Positions 36,423 through 45,026 of a DNA stretch of 59,291 nt are shown here, one piece after another. The notes below the pieces were generated by a model. It did not search any database and was not told where the DNA came from. It worked only from the letters and a program-made list of their open reading frames with translations. The first letter of the stretch is position 1. Every line of letters begins with the position of its first letter. Both the position numbers and the translations under genes were made by a program. The DNA comes from Aurantiacibacter xanthus. Lineage in GTDB: Bacteria > Pseudomonadota > Alphaproteobacteria > Sphingomonadales > Sphingomonadaceae. The stretch is taken from positions 120,985 to 180,275 of the forward strand of contig NZ_QXFM01000144.1 in the NCBI RefSeq assembly GCF_003584015.1. Reading direction: 5' to 3'.

Positions 36423-36751
36423 CGATTGTCTCCTTCGCCAGATCCAGAGTAGCCTCCCCTCCGGGACGCTCCAGTTTCGAGCCTTTCTACCATAGCCGAA
36501 TTGGCCCGATATTTGAATTGCTCACTGGCACACCCGTCCATGATGCGGTCGCTCCCACACTGGCCGGCACACGCGTTGGCGCCACGATCAGACAGGTAGG
36601 CTTCCAGCCGCAACACGGTTTTGCGGCGCGGATTGCGGCCATTCCTGAGATCCAGCACGAAACGTGGATCGCCGACTGCCTCCCTTCCGAACGTGGTCGC
36701 CGAAATGTCGTTATCTCTCAGATGGTTTTCGATCCGTTCCAGGAGGGTCAT
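36419..36751 (-). CDS. Putative HTH protein divergent from the S24 repressor
   Basis: 110 residues. The first 50 look like a degenerate lambda-type HTH (LLERIENHLRDNDISATTFG, VLDLRNGRNPRRKTVLRLEA). The C-terminal half is Gly/Arg-rich with no known domain. The start is taken at ATG 36751; the frame opens two codons earlier at TTG. Divergent from the S24 gene across a 110-bp region with tandem dyads, so it is probably under control of that repressor. Confidence 0.55.
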   Translation of the reverse strand: MTLLERIENHLRDNDISATTFGREAVGDPRFVLDLRNGRNPRRKTVLRLEAYLSDRGANACAGQCGSDRIMDGCASEQFKYRANSAMVERLETGASRRGGYSGSGEGDNR

Positions 36752-36802
36752 CCACAACTCGCATCAGCTCAAGAATCACTTGTGTTCTTGTTATGTTCTT
36801 AG

Positions 36803-36836
36803 TAGGAAGACATCCTCAGGTCTAGGAAGAATCCTA
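36803..36836. promoter_or_regulatory. Tandem dyad operators of the S24 repressor
   Basis: Two closely related dyads: TAGGAAGACATCCT (36803-36816) and TAGGAAGAATCCTA (36823-36836), centres about 20 bp apart, two helical turns. A TGTTCTT direct repeat (36783-36789 and 36794-36800) lies beside them. They sit between the divergent HTH and S24 genes, as expected for a phage-type repressor operator. The TTCCTAC half resembles the TTTCCTACAT elements elsewhere in the element. Confidence 0.6.
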
Positions 36837-36861
36837 CGATCCAGAACGAAGGCACGAGACG

Positions 36862-37497
36862 ATGGAACATGTCCGACAAGAGCTCGACCGGCTCCTGCGT
36901 GAGCGGGGAAGCGGTTATGCTGCGATCTCGCGGATGCTCGGTCGCAACCCCAGCTACATCCAGCAGTTCATCAAGCGCGGTTCGCCCAAGACGCTTGAAC
37001 CGGAGGATCGCCGCATGCTCGCCTCCTTTCTGGGCGTCGACGAGCATGTGCTCGGTGGCCCGGAAAAGAGCGACAACGACGGCATGGTCGAAATTCCCAT
37101 TCTCGATGTGCAGGCCTCGGCCGGGTTCGGGGCGATTGCAGCGAGCGAAAATGCCTACACAAGGTTCGGCTTCGATGAACGCTGGCTGCGCGCACTGACG
37201 CCCGCCAAGAGCGCTAGCCTGTCGATCGTGCGTGTCCTTGGGGATTCCATGGAGCCTACCCTGAGCGACGGCGACGAAGTCCTCGTCGATGCATCGGATC
37301 ATGGCGCCCGACTGCGCGATGGCATCTATGTTCTGCGCACCGACGATGTGCTGGCCGTCAAACGCATCGCCATCAAGCCAGGAGCGAAGCAGATCACCGT
37401 CGCCAGCGACAATCCGGCCTATCCGACCTGGAACGACATGGATCGTTCTGAAATACACGTCGTCGGACGGGTTATCTGGTTTGGGCGAGCGCTCTGA
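36862..37497 (+). CDS. LexA-like S24 family repressor
   Basis: 211 residues. The N-terminal HTH (YAAISRMLGRNPSYIQQFIK) is followed by a peptidase S24 domain with catalytic Ser129 (GDSMEPTL) and Lys167 (VKRI). A plausible autocleavage site is Ala87-Gly88 in QASAGFG. Such repressors self-cleave when RecA is activated by DNA damage, so this gene may link transfer or cargo expression to the SOS response. Tandem operators lie just upstream. Confidence 0.87.
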   Translation: MEHVRQELDRLLRERGSGYAAISRMLGRNPSYIQQFIKRGSPKTLEPEDRRMLASFLGVDEHVLGGPEKSDNDGMVEIPILDVQASAGFGAIAASENAYTRFGFDERWLRALTPAKSASLSIVRVLGDSMEPTLSDGDEVLVDASDHGARLRDGIYVLRTDDVLAVKRIAIKPGAKQITVASDNPAYPTWNDMDRSEIHVVGRVIWFGRAL

Positions 37498-37571
37498 CCT
37501 TTGCGGTCGACAGACCAGGCCATGGGTTCGGAAGGGACTGTGAGCTTGCGATCCAACGTAGTCCAGTGCTA

Positions 37572-37620
37572 TGTGACAATTCCTCAGATAATATGAATTC
37601 TAGTTTGAGGAAATGTCACA
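37572..37620. promoter_or_regulatory. AbiE operator/promoter with 15-bp inverted repeat
   Basis: Left arm TGTGACAATTCCTCA (37572-37586) and right arm TGAGGAAATGTCACA (37606-37620) match at 14 of 15 positions in inverted orientation. The 19-bp AT-rich spacer holds a plausible -10 (GATAAT). The right arm includes the GAGGAAA ribosome-binding site of abiEi. AbiEi antitoxins are known to bind inverted repeats in their own promoter, so this is the predicted autoregulatory site. Confidence 0.75.
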
Positions 37621-37622
37621 CG

Positions 37623-38243
37623 ATGCCCGAAGTGCAGAAAACACAGCGCGACACCCTGCGCGAACTGTTTGGCGCGCAGCCCATCCTGCGCGCGCGCGAC
37701 CTGCGCAAGGCAGGTGTCGCTCCTCAGACCATTGCCCGGGCGGTCGAAGACGGCGAGATCGAGAGAATATCGCGCGGCCTCTATCAATACGCCGATGCTG
37801 ATAACGACGCAGACCAGGCCCTTGCGGAAATAGCAAAGAAGATCCCCAAGGGCGTCATTGCTATGCTCTCGGCGCTCGCCTTTCACGGCCTCACCGACCA
37901 GATGCCGCGCCGCATCTGGGTCGCGATCGGAAACCAGGACTGGTCGCCGACCCTGTCCTATCCGCCAATCCGCACCGTTCGCTTCAGCGACAAATACCTC
38001 CAGCAAGGGATCGAGCACCACCAGATCGCCGGGATATCCGTGCCCATTTATTCCGTGCCAAAGACGCTCACGGACATCTTCCGGAACCCGAAGCTCGTGG
38101 ACCGCTCGGTCGCAATCGAAGGCCTTCGCGCCGCGATCGAACAGCGCAAGGTTCGGCCCGGCGAAATAGCCCAAGCGGCCGTCGAGGGCGGAGCCTGGAA
38201 GAAGATGCAACCCTATCTCGAAGCCCTCACCTCCAATGGCTAA
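37623..38243 (+). CDS. abiEi: AbiEi-family antitoxin (type IV toxin-antitoxin)
   Basis: 206 residues. An N-terminal winged-helix domain (LRARDLRKAGVAPQTIARAV, then ERISRGLYQ) precedes the AbiEi C-terminal domain, with VIAMLSALAFHGLTDQMPRR and the VPKTLTDIFRNPKLVD block. In AbiE systems the antitoxin represses the operon and counteracts the nucleotidyltransferase toxin without a stable protein complex. The start is ATG 37623 behind GAGGAAA; the open frame extends upstream into the operator but has no better start. It overlaps abiEii by 8 bp. Confidence 0.88.
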   Translation: MPEVQKTQRDTLRELFGAQPILRARDLRKAGVAPQTIARAVEDGEIERISRGLYQYADADNDADQALAEIAKKIPKGVIAMLSALAFHGLTDQMPRRIWVAIGNQDWSPTLSYPPIRTVRFSDKYLQQGIEHHQIAGISVPIYSVPKTLTDIFRNPKLVDRSVAIEGLRAAIEQRKVRPGEIAQAAVEGGAWKKMQPYLEALTSNG

Positions 38244-39102
38244 GCAACCGGTCAACCTCGCCAAGTCGGTCAAGGATCGGCTGCTCAACCTGGCACGGGC
38301 GGAAGGCAAGGTGTTCGATGTCGTGCTGGTGCGCTTCGCGCTTGAGCGGCTGCTCTATCGGCTGTCGCTTTCCGCGCATCGCGATCGTTTCGTGCTCAAG
38401 GGCGGGATGCTCGTCACCGTCTGGCTCGACGACGACAACCGGGTCACGCGCGATGCCGATTTCCTCGGCCATGGCGATGCGGATGCCGACCGGCTTGTGG
38501 CAGATTTCCAGGAAATCATGAGCGTTGCTGTAGACGACGGACTTGTCTTCGATGTCGACAATCTCTCGGCGACGGCAATCCGCGAGGAGATGGAGTATGG
38601 CGGAACTCGGCTGAAGACAGTCGCCTATCTCGAGAAAACGCGCATCCCCATAACTATCGACATCGGTTTCGGCGACGCGATGGCGGACCCCACACGCCAG
38701 CTGGACTATCCAACGCTGCTCGATCTGCCAGCGCCAAACATTCGGGCCTATCCTCCCGCAACAGTCATCGCGGAGAAGTTCCAGGCGATCGTCGTGCTCG
38801 GAATTGCAAACGGACGCATGAAGGACTTCTACGATCTGTGGGCAATCCCAAGATCAATCAATGTCCGCGACGAAGAACTCGATGCCGCCCTGGCCGCCAC
38901 TTTCGGGCGGCGGGAAACAGCCATCCCCACTGAACGACCTGCCGGCCTTACGCCGGAGATGGCAAATGATGCGAACAAGCAGCGACAGTGGAACGCCTAT
39001 GCAGCCTCGATCGAGCTCGAGAATGTCGAACTGCTGGAGGTCGTTGATGCCATATGGGCACTGATCGGTCCTGCATGCGAGCGCCTCACTCGGGCTTCAT
39101 GA
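38236..39102 (+). CDS. abiEii: AbiEii-family nucleotidyltransferase toxin
   Basis: 288 residues with the DNA-polymerase-beta-like nucleotidyltransferase motifs KGGMLVTVW (about 55-63) and TRDADFLG (71-78, acidic residues D73 and D75), plus a third region ITIDIGFGD. AbiEii/AbiGii toxins cause abortive infection against phage, some by modifying tRNA 3' ends. The C-terminal helical part includes MKDFYDLWAI, conserved in the family. It is coupled to the antitoxin gene. Confidence 0.88.
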   Translation: MAKQPVNLAKSVKDRLLNLARAEGKVFDVVLVRFALERLLYRLSLSAHRDRFVLKGGMLVTVWLDDDNRVTRDADFLGHGDADADRLVADFQEIMSVAVDDGLVFDVDNLSATAIREEMEYGGTRLKTVAYLEKTRIPITIDIGFGDAMADPTRQLDYPTLLDLPAPNIRAYPPATVIAEKFQAIVVLGIANGRMKDFYDLWAIPRSINVRDEELDAALAATFGRRETAIPTERPAGLTPEMANDANKQRQWNAYAASIELENVELLEVVDAIWALIGPACERLTRAS

Positions 39103-39166
39103 TGGCGAAGCCTAGGTCTTCTCCGCCGACCACAATAGGGCGATATTTTCGAAGAAATTTCGGAGT

Positions 39167-40960
39167 ATGGCCATGGATATCGAAGCTATCGCACCGTTGA
39201 AGCGATGCGCCATTTACACACGCAAAAGCACTAACCAGCGCCTCGAGCATGATGTCAATTCACTGGTTACGCAGCGCGAAATCAGTAGCGCCTATGTCAA
39301 GAGTCAGCAGTACAAGGGTTGGGTCGAGCTGCCCAACCGATACGACGATGGCGGCCACTCGGGGAGCGGAATGGATCGCCCTGCGCTCTCGCAGCTTATG
39401 CAGGACATCGAAGCAGGAGAGATCGACATTGTCGTGGTATACAAAATCGACCGGCTGACCCGTAGCCTCGCCGATTTCGTCCGGATGATCGAGATATTCG
39501 ATCGCCGCAACATCGCTCTGGTCTCCATTTCACAGGCTTTCGATACTTCTGACAGCATGGGCCGGATGATCCTCAATGTGCTGCTTACCTTCTCCCAATT
39601 CGAACGCGAGCTTATCGCGGAAAGGGTGCGCGACAGCATCCGTACGCGAAAGCGGCACGGGAAGATGCACGGTGGTTTGCCGCCGTTCGGCTATGTTGCC
39701 ACACCTGAGGGATTGAAGGTCGACGAGCCAGAAGCTGAGATTGTCCGGTTTATCTTCGACGAGTTTCTGCGGACACGACGATACACTCGCGTCATGACGG
39801 CCGTTCGCGAACGGGGTCTTTGCAGCTCGGTCAAGTATTCGCCGCGGGGCAAGCCGCGCGGGGGAACGCCGATGTCACCCAGTACCGTCTACGGTATCGT
39901 TCAGAATCCCATGTATGTCGGCGAAATTCGAGGACATGATCGCACCTATCCAGGCGAGCACGAGGCGCTCATATCGCGCGAAATCTGGGAGGAGGCGCAA
40001 GCGATCTGTAATGAGCGCAAGAAGCGTAAGCCGAACAATCGAGATACTGACCACTTTCTCGCGGGCCTGCTTTGGGACGATCTCGGACGCCATATGCGGC
40101 TCGACCTGAAATGGCATTGGGGCAAGTTATACAAGACCTACGTTTCAAGCAACGCCATCTGGTCGCAGAAGATGTTTCTTCGGCAGTATCGTTCAAGTGC
40201 CGACGAGCTCGATGCGGTAGTATTGGCGGCAGTCGCCGAATTTTTGTGCGACCGGGTCAAGCTAAGAAAGGCGCTCAAAGGGCTGGGTCTGTTCGGCGAA
40301 AACCTGGAAACATTGGCCGAGAAAGGGCCTGCAGCCTCCGACCGGCTGATGGCGACCGCGAAGCCAAATCTGCATGAGCTTTTCAGGGCAATCGCGCATC
40401 GTGTGGAGCTTGGCGAGGACCAAGTCTCAATCGAGTTTCGTATGCTCGAGGTACGTCGCTATCTCGAGTGGAAGAGCGAAATGAGCTTCCGCGGGCGTCC
40501 ATCGAACTGGTCGTGCAGCGATGCGCGCTACGACCATGTTGTCGCGGTAAGAGCGGTAACTGCGGAGCGTTGGCCATCCCTGCATATTAAACCGCGACAA
40601 GCTTCGTGCACGGGGACGCCCGACAAGAAGCTTGTGGATCTCATTCGCAGCGCCCGAAAAGCGCAACGGCTCGTTGAAGAGAACCGCGAACTCGACCTCG
40701 ACGCGCTGGCAAAGATCCAGGGTTGTCGCACGGCGCAGTTCGCACGTTTGGTTCGGCTGAATTATCTTGCCCCGGATATCATCACCGCGGTTTTCGATGG
40801 CACGCAGCCGCCCGGCCTCAACAGGAAGGTGTTGCTGAATTCCAACGTGCCGACCGATTGGGCGGTCCAGCGCAAGCTCTACGGGTTTCCAGCTCCCGAG
40901 CGTGCAATCGATCCTCGCAATCTGTTCGGTCGCGGGATGTGGCCGAGCGCGTCAAATTAG
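39167..40960 (+). CDS. Large serine recombinase
   Basis: 597 residues. Resolvase/invertase catalytic domain (about 10-160) with nucleophile Ser21 in YTRKSTNQ and the ERERVRDSIRTRK-type E helix (LIAERVRDSIRTRKRHGK), then a recombinase domain (GGLPPFGYVA, PMYVGEIRGHDRTYPGEHEA). The C-terminal part lacks the usual zinc-ribbon Cys cluster in an obvious form. Such enzymes integrate or excise elements with short attP/attB sites, so it may have brought in part of the surrounding cargo. The ATG at 39173 is an equally good start. Confidence 0.87.
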   Translation: MAMDIEAIAPLKRCAIYTRKSTNQRLEHDVNSLVTQREISSAYVKSQQYKGWVELPNRYDDGGHSGSGMDRPALSQLMQDIEAGEIDIVVVYKIDRLTRSLADFVRMIEIFDRRNIALVSISQAFDTSDSMGRMILNVLLTFSQFERELIAERVRDSIRTRKRHGKMHGGLPPFGYVATPEGLKVDEPEAEIVRFIFDEFLRTRRYTRVMTAVRERGLCSSVKYSPRGKPRGGTPMSPSTVYGIVQNPMYVGEIRGHDRTYPGEHEALISREIWEEAQAICNERKKRKPNNRDTDHFLAGLLWDDLGRHMRLDLKWHWGKLYKTYVSSNAIWSQKMFLRQYRSSADELDAVVLAAVAEFLCDRVKLRKALKGLGLFGENLETLAEKGPAASDRLMATAKPNLHELFRAIAHRVELGEDQVSIEFRMLEVRRYLEWKSEMSFRGRPSNWSCSDARYDHVVAVRAVTAERWPSLHIKPRQASCTGTPDKKLVDLIRSARKAQRLVEENRELDLDALAKIQGCRTAQFARLVRLNYLAPDIITAVFDGTQPPGLNRKVLLNSNVPTDWAVQRKLYGFPAPERAIDPRNLFGRGMWPSASN

Positions 40961-41045
40961 GGGCCGTTTGCGGTCAGTCGGCTTTCCATATCGTTATTCT
41001 CAATAGCTGCCGTTCAGCATACGATCCTGCCCGTCGCAGAAGGGT

Positions 41046-41073
41046 AGCCGGAGATAGCGAAGCGGCTCCGGCT
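41046..41073. terminator. Hairpin between convergent genes
   Basis: AGCCGGAG (41046-41053) and CTCCGGCT (41066-41073) form a perfect 8-bp stem with a 12-nt loop, between the convergent recombinase and CoiA-like genes. No T-tract follows on either strand, so intrinsic termination is uncertain. Confidence 0.4.
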
Positions 41074-41091
41074 CGGGGAGGCTTTCGCCCT

Positions 41092-42963
41092 TTACCTCCG
41101 GGTCTTGGGCAGCTTCTCAAGAATTGACCGCAGCGCCGACGGGCTGTCACATTTTGCACGCCAAGAACTGACAAAGAGGCCGGCTCGTGTCTTGTCAGGA
41201 TAGGCTTTCCTGGCAGCTTCTTCGAGTTGGCGTTGATAGTTCTGGACGGCGTCAGCTGCTGCCAACCGAGCGTTCCTCTCTCGAATTGCCTTACGAAGGA
41301 AGGAGAATGCCTGAGCCAGGTTGCCGTCGGTTTCGCTCGCCCATTCTCTGATCGGTTGGGCTGGGTCCGCCACGTTCTGGCTAAGCCAAGCCCTGGCATC
41401 GGGCCCAAGACCTTCGCGCGCAGAGTTCTCAAGATCACTTAGGCGTGCCAACGCAGCCACTGCTTTCGCTTGCGCCAGTTTTGCGTTCTGCTCTTCAATT
41501 TCCGTCAAGCGCTTCTGACGCATCGGCTCAAGTGGGAGTCCACATAAGTCGTCAACGACAACCGGGTTATAGTATGAGTCCGCCATTCGCACGAGTGCAT
41601 CTACCCTCGACAGAAGTAGATCGTATGTGGCACCTCCGGTGCTGGCGATTTCCGCTGGCGATGCGCCATCGACATTGTATTTGTGCAGCCACCGCGCCTT
41701 GACCTCATTGGGGTCGGGGGCGCCTGCGGCTTCAAGCACTCGGCGGATTTTCCAGCCCAGTTCGTGAAGTCTGTACACCCGGCCGTGCAACTCCGACGTG
41801 ACAAAGAAGGCCTCTTCATCCCGGTCCCACGCTACGATTTCTTGCGTGGCGGCAAGGTGAGCCAAGTAGTAAAAAACCGCGTGATCCGCGTTGCCGAAGC
41901 TGGATGTCGAGTAACCCGCTTCTTCCAGCCTCTTCCAATGATAAGGGCTCAGATCTTTGCGGATCATCCAGTCGGGCAAACGGTTGGCATAGCCTTGGTA
42001 GTCCGGCCAGTCGCCACAGACTTTGATCCTCGCCCCCGGAGTGTAAGTCCGTGAAGGCGCAACAATACACGTGGCCAGCACAGCTGCTTGCCAAACCGGC
42101 AGGCCGACACAGAACCAGTGTTGGCAATCCACCGGTATGCCGATCGCGTCGAGCAGACCGGCATCTTCGAGCGCTGCCAGTGACTCCCGATGGTAGTCGT
42201 AGTCGACGTTGCCACGCGGCTTGCGTTCGATATGGAACTTGAGGCGCCGACCGCGCTCCGCTTTCTTGGCAGCGACCCGGCTTTCTAGACGGGCCTGTCC
42301 ATTAGCGCGTTCGGGATGGTGTATCCACTTGCGATCAGCACTATGAAGGATTGCATCGTCCAATTCCTCCATGCTGATCTGCCGAAACCTTAGGGAGTTG
42401 AGGTCAATTTCTATCATGGGAATATCGTCGGCGGCGACCTTCTCCTGTTTCGCATCGTCAACAGCGTGGGCAACCTTGAACTCGACGGCAAATTCCTTGC
42501 TGGATAACGCAACGATTGCGTCCGGTCGAAACCCTGATCGATCCACCTCAATGATGACGTTATCAAGCTTGAACCGACCACCTTCGAACACAACTTCCTC
42601 GAGGCCTTCCTTCCGCAACACGAGCGGTGTGAAGGTGAGTTCTTGTTCCCGTTGCAGCAGCTCCTTGGCATAGACATGCAGTGCCGTTTCTCCTGCGCAG
42701 CGGGAATCCGGCAAATGCGCAAAATGTGGTCGCGCCCTGATCGAAATTCTCAGCTGCAGGAGTTCATCACAATCGAGACAGCGAAACGGCCCCATTGACT
42801 TGCCGGTGATTTTATCGACGTGACGTGCGACGCCGTCATTGCATCGGGCAAAGGGCACTCGCAGGTCGCCAGACCTTTGCCATGTCGAGGCACAAGGTCG
42901 CCTTGCGTCTGTCAATTTTCCGCCACCATTCCCGTCGATCTGACGGCATGGACCTTGATCCAT
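41092..42963 (-). CDS. CoiA-like nuclease-domain protein
   Basis: Up to 623 residues. The N-terminal region has the competence-protein CoiA layout: a zinc-type FRCLDCDELLQLR, ARPHFAHLPDSRCAGETALH, then a PD-(D/E)xK-like nuclease core (FRPDAIVALSSKEFAVEFKV). The rest is unknown, with a long helical tail (LTEIEEQNAKLAQAKAVAAL). Family similarity begins about at Val36, and a GTG at 42858 could be the true start. It lies just downstream of the WYL regulator on the same strand, so is likely co-transcribed with it. CoiA relatives act on incoming or recombining DNA; here a defence role is plausible but unproved. Confidence 0.7.
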   Translation of the reverse strand: MDQGPCRQIDGNGGGKLTDARRPCASTWQRSGDLRVPFARCNDGVARHVDKITGKSMGPFRCLDCDELLQLRISIRARPHFAHLPDSRCAGETALHVYAKELLQREQELTFTPLVLRKEGLEEVVFEGGRFKLDNVIIEVDRSGFRPDAIVALSSKEFAVEFKVAHAVDDAKQEKVAADDIPMIEIDLNSLRFRQISMEELDDAILHSADRKWIHHPERANGQARLESRVAAKKAERGRRLKFHIERKPRGNVDYDYHRESLAALEDAGLLDAIGIPVDCQHWFCVGLPVWQAAVLATCIVAPSRTYTPGARIKVCGDWPDYQGYANRLPDWMIRKDLSPYHWKRLEEAGYSTSSFGNADHAVFYYLAHLAATQEIVAWDRDEEAFFVTSELHGRVYRLHELGWKIRRVLEAAGAPDPNEVKARWLHKYNVDGASPAEIASTGGATYDLLLSRVDALVRMADSYYNPVVVDDLCGLPLEPMRQKRLTEIEEQNAKLAQAKAVAALARLSDLENSAREGLGPDARAWLSQNVADPAQPIREWASETDGNLAQAFSFLRKAIRERNARLAAADAVQNYQRQLEEAARKAYPDKTRAGLFVSSWRAKCDSPSALRSILEKLPKTRR

Positions 42964-42995
42964 TCACGCAGATCGATGGTTGCGCTTTCTGCCAT
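42912..42995 (-). CDS. Short leader ORF before the CoiA-like gene
   Basis: 27 codons (MAESATIDLREWIKVHAVRS... to VAEN) starting at 42995 with a strong GGAGGTGATC ribosome-binding site, in a different frame from the CoiA-like gene and overlapping its annotated start. It follows the WYL stop by 36 bp. It may be a translated leader that feeds ribosomes into the next gene, or the remains of the original N-terminus after a frameshift. Confidence 0.4.
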   Translation of the reverse strand: MAESATIDLREWIKVHAVRSTGMVAEN

Positions 42996-43031
42996 GATCA
43001 CCTCCAAACTGACGTTCGCATCCGCCAGAAT

Positions 43032-43805
43032 CTAACATCGTTCCAATCGCGCTCCCGGTCGGTTGAGGCCCCAACGCCGCTCGATGTAAAACTCCAGCGA
43101 CTTTCGAACCTGAAAGCTCAGGGCATCCTCTGTGAAGCCGTATTCCAGTCGGACAGCGGCCTTCTGCGCGTCCGACAGGCCGCTCAGCGGCCTGAGGCGT
43201 ATCTCAATCAGGTCTTCCCAATCAGCATCCCGCGGAAGCTCTTCGTCGATCGGCGCGGCAGAAAAGCTGCTTTCCGGTAGAACCCGGACAGGAAGATAGT
43301 CGCGCCAGCCCTGGTGATGAAAACTCCAGGCCCGGACATGCAATCGCTCACCGTCCGATGCAAAATGAGCGGGGGCGATCCATTGGTTCAGGCGGAGCCC
43401 GCTCGACATCGAAACATAGTCGAGTTCGATCTTCAACCGCTGCTCGATTGCTTGATAGAGCTGGCGCATGATGAGAGGCGGACACTGCCGCACCGGCGAC
43501 GGCAAGCGCGAGAACTCGTCCTCGGCAGCGCCAGCAATTAGCTCATCGGGCGAGCCGGTGTCGTGAGGGATCGGCAATCCAACATGTTCGCGATCAGCCA
43601 CATAGCATTTGCGGACCGTGTCATAGCTCGGCTTCGGCTCCGCGACCCGCTCCAGATACTCCCTGAAATCGATCGCGGCCTGAGGGGAGGAAATACCGAA
43701 GCGCTCTATCAGGTCCTTACGGTTCACTTGCCCGCGCCACGTCAGGCATTGGTCGAGATAGACCAGTCGGGCGAGCATCGCCGGTTTGAGTGCAGAACCA
43801 TTCAT
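43032..43805 (-). CDS. WYL-domain transcriptional regulator (BrxR/CapW-like)
   Basis: 257 residues. N-terminal winged helix (LVYLDQCLTWRGQVNRKDLI, ERFGISSPQAAIDFREYL), central WYL domain (LKIELDYVSMSSGLRLNQWI, RLHVRAWSFHHQGWRDYLPV) and a C-terminal extension. This layout is that of the BrxR/CapW repressors that guard phage-defence operons. It is divergent from sbcD across 75 bp containing a perfect 7-bp dyad. It probably represses both directions until a nucleic-acid or nucleotide signal is sensed. Confidence 0.85.
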   Translation of the reverse strand: MNGSALKPAMLARLVYLDQCLTWRGQVNRKDLIERFGISSPQAAIDFREYLERVAEPKPSYDTVRKCYVADREHVGLPIPHDTGSPDELIAGAAEDEFSRLPSPVRQCPPLIMRQLYQAIEQRLKIELDYVSMSSGLRLNQWIAPAHFASDGERLHVRAWSFHHQGWRDYLPVRVLPESSFSAAPIDEELPRDADWEDLIEIRLRPLSGLSDAQKAAVRLEYGFTEDALSFQVRKSLEFYIERRWGLNRPGARLERC

Positions 43806-43838
43806 CCCGTCGGACGCTACTTGACTCGCCCCTCACTG

Positions 43839-43863
43839 TCTATATAAATTTTATACATATAGA
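43839..43863. promoter_or_regulatory. Palindrome between WYL and sbcD genes
   Basis: TCTATAT (43839-43845) and ATATAGA (43857-43863), a perfect dyad with an 11-bp AT-rich spacer. It is 17 nt from the sbcD start and 33 nt from the WYL start, overlapping where both promoters must lie. Predicted operator of the WYL regulator. Confidence 0.6.
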
Positions 43864-43880
43864 GACTCGAGGACCGTTAA

Positions 43881-45026
43881 ATGCGCATCTTGCACACGAG
43901 TGATTGGCATTTGGGCCGTCAGTTCCATGGCCTGAGCCTGGAGGAAGACCACGACCACGTCCTCGTCCAAATCCTGTCGATCATCGATGATCATCGTCCG
44001 GACGTCGTGATCGTCGCGGGCGACATTTTCGACCGGGCCAACCCACCCCAAGGCGCGATCAGACGGCTTTCCGAATTCCTGACCACGGTACGAGCAACCT
44101 CCGACGCCGCCATCGTCCTGATCGCAGGCAACCATGATTCCGCTGCGCAGATCGGAGCAATGGGCGTTCTCGCAAACGACGGTGAGGCAATCGTGCGAGG
44201 GCCATTGGATGAAGACGAAAGGCCGTTGATCATCTCTGACGCCCATGGTCCGGTGGCGATCTCAGCGTTGCCTTTCGCATTCGAATATTCGGCGCGACTG
44301 TGCTTCGAAGACGACGGAATTGCCTGTCCTGCCGATGTCATCCGCGCTCAGATTGCGAGTGCGCGCAAGCACGTCAGCGACGATATGCGCTGGGTCGTCG
44401 TTGCCCATGCATTCGTCGATGGCGCAGCGACGAGCGAAAGCGAGCGTCCTCTGGTGCGGACGGTTGGTGGGATCGAAACGGTATCGGCGAGCGCATTCGA
44501 CGGCGCGCATTATGTTGCGCTCGGACACCTGCACCGCCCGCAATCGGTGGGGCAGGATCATGTCCGCTATTGCGGCGCACCACTGGCCTTCGGTTTTGAC
44601 GAAGAAGGTCAGGAAAAGTCCGTCAGTCTGATCGATCTCGCGCCTGACGGCAGCGTCGAGGTGGCGGTGATACCCATTAAACCGCTGCGGCAAGTGCGAT
44701 CCATCCGCGGCAAGCTTCTGGAACTGCTGGCAGCAACCGGGGTTTCCCACGATCTCGTTCGTGTCGTTCTGACCGATGAGACACCGCAGATCGACCCAAT
44801 GAAAAGGATCCGGGAGTTCTACCCGAATGCGGTCCAGCTCGCTTATGAACGCAATGAGCGGCCCGTCGCACAGCGCCTCGAAGAACAGCGCGCGGCAATC
44901 AACGATCCACAAACACTGGCTTCGACTTTCCTCGAGTTCGTCCGCGGTGATGCGCTGTCAGAGACGGAGACAGGGATTGTCGCCTCCGCCCTTCATGAGT
45001 TCGAAACAACGGAGGAAGGGCAGTGA
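43881..45026 (+). CDS. sbcD: Exonuclease subunit SbcD (Mre11-like)
   Basis: 381 residues. Metallophosphoesterase motifs are intact: D8 and H10 (SDWHLG), D48 (GDIFD), N84-H85 (GNHDS), and later histidines VVAHAF and GHLHRP. With SbcC it forms an ATP-dependent nuclease that cuts hairpins and protein-blocked DNA ends. It overlaps sbcC by 4 bp. It lies under a WYL-regulated divergent promoter on a conjugative element, unlike housekeeping sbcCD. Confidence 0.92.
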   Translation: MRILHTSDWHLGRQFHGLSLEEDHDHVLVQILSIIDDHRPDVVIVAGDIFDRANPPQGAIRRLSEFLTTVRATSDAAIVLIAGNHDSAAQIGAMGVLANDGEAIVRGPLDEDERPLIISDAHGPVAISALPFAFEYSARLCFEDDGIACPADVIRAQIASARKHVSDDMRWVVVAHAFVDGAATSESERPLVRTVGGIETVSASAFDGAHYVALGHLHRPQSVGQDHVRYCGAPLAFGFDEEGQEKSVSLIDLAPDGSVEVAVIPIKPLRQVRSIRGKLLELLAATGVSHDLVRVVLTDETPQIDPMKRIREFYPNAVQLAYERNERPVAQRLEEQRAAINDPQTLASTFLEFVRGDALSETETGIVASALHEFETTEEGQ

